Source: Polyangiaceae bacterium (GTDB lineage: Bacteria > Myxococcota > Polyangia > Polyangiales > Polyangiaceae). Taken from it: a DNA stretch of 6,093 nt. The position numbers and the translations under genes were made by a program. The notes beneath the pieces were generated by a model. It saw only the letters and a program-made list of their open reading frames with translations, was not told the DNA's origin and searched no databases. Location: positions 1 to 6,093 of the forward strand of contig JAICTU010000522.1 of the NCBI GenBank assembly GCA_025936205.1, written 5' to 3'. Positions within the stretch are counted from its first letter, which is position 1; each line of letters begins with the position of its first letter. Shown here one piece after another: positions 5,254 to 6,093 of this stretch.

Positions 5254-6093
<840 letters not shown>

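Overview
This is a GC-rich window with housekeeping gene content. Six complete or partial protein genes are recognisable by family or by context, and one more is a hypothetical. High GC, GTG and ATG starts, the sequence style of the SMC head and ribosomal protein S1, and the long lineage-specific envelope-type proteins together suggest Myxococcota (a deltaproteobacterium in the older sense). That assignment is inferred from memory of family sequences, not from a search. There are no mobile elements, CRISPR arrays, tRNAs or rRNAs, and no sign of a defence or biosynthetic island.

Layout. The left edge (1-337, minus strand) holds the first 112 codons of the chromosome condensation ATPase SMC, reading out of the window. 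A 274-bp divergent intergenic region (338-611), visibly more AT-rich than its flanks, carries several small dyads and a plausible smc promoter. On the plus strand follow a zinc-ribbon protein of the FmdB family (612-977), then hisC (1077-2168), a hypothetical exported protein (2165-3202), cmk (3199-3903), a second hypothetical protein with one N-terminal membrane helix (3938-4951), a 302-bp intergenic region, and the first 280 codons of rpsA (5254 to the right edge).

How the genes relate. hisC, the first hypothetical gene and cmk overlap by 4 bp at each junction, so they are almost certainly one translationally coupled operon. The second hypothetical gene follows cmk after 34 bp. The order hisC...cmk...rpsA is that of the known aromatic supraoperon (hisC-tyrA-aroA-cmk-rpsA), but the tyrA/aroA position is filled by the first hypothetical gene. 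By eye the two hypothetical proteins flanking cmk look like divergent paralogues: they share several motifs in the same order and at nearly the same residue numbers. This is the most interesting coding observation here. The gap before rpsA contains a likely intrinsic terminator, a 12-bp direct repeat and a string of hairpins in the probable rpsA leader, which fits S1 autoregulation as known in other bacteria.

Nothing here amounts to an entirely new biological system. The items worth checking are the paralogue pair around cmk, the altered supraoperon, and the structured rpsA and smc upstream regions.
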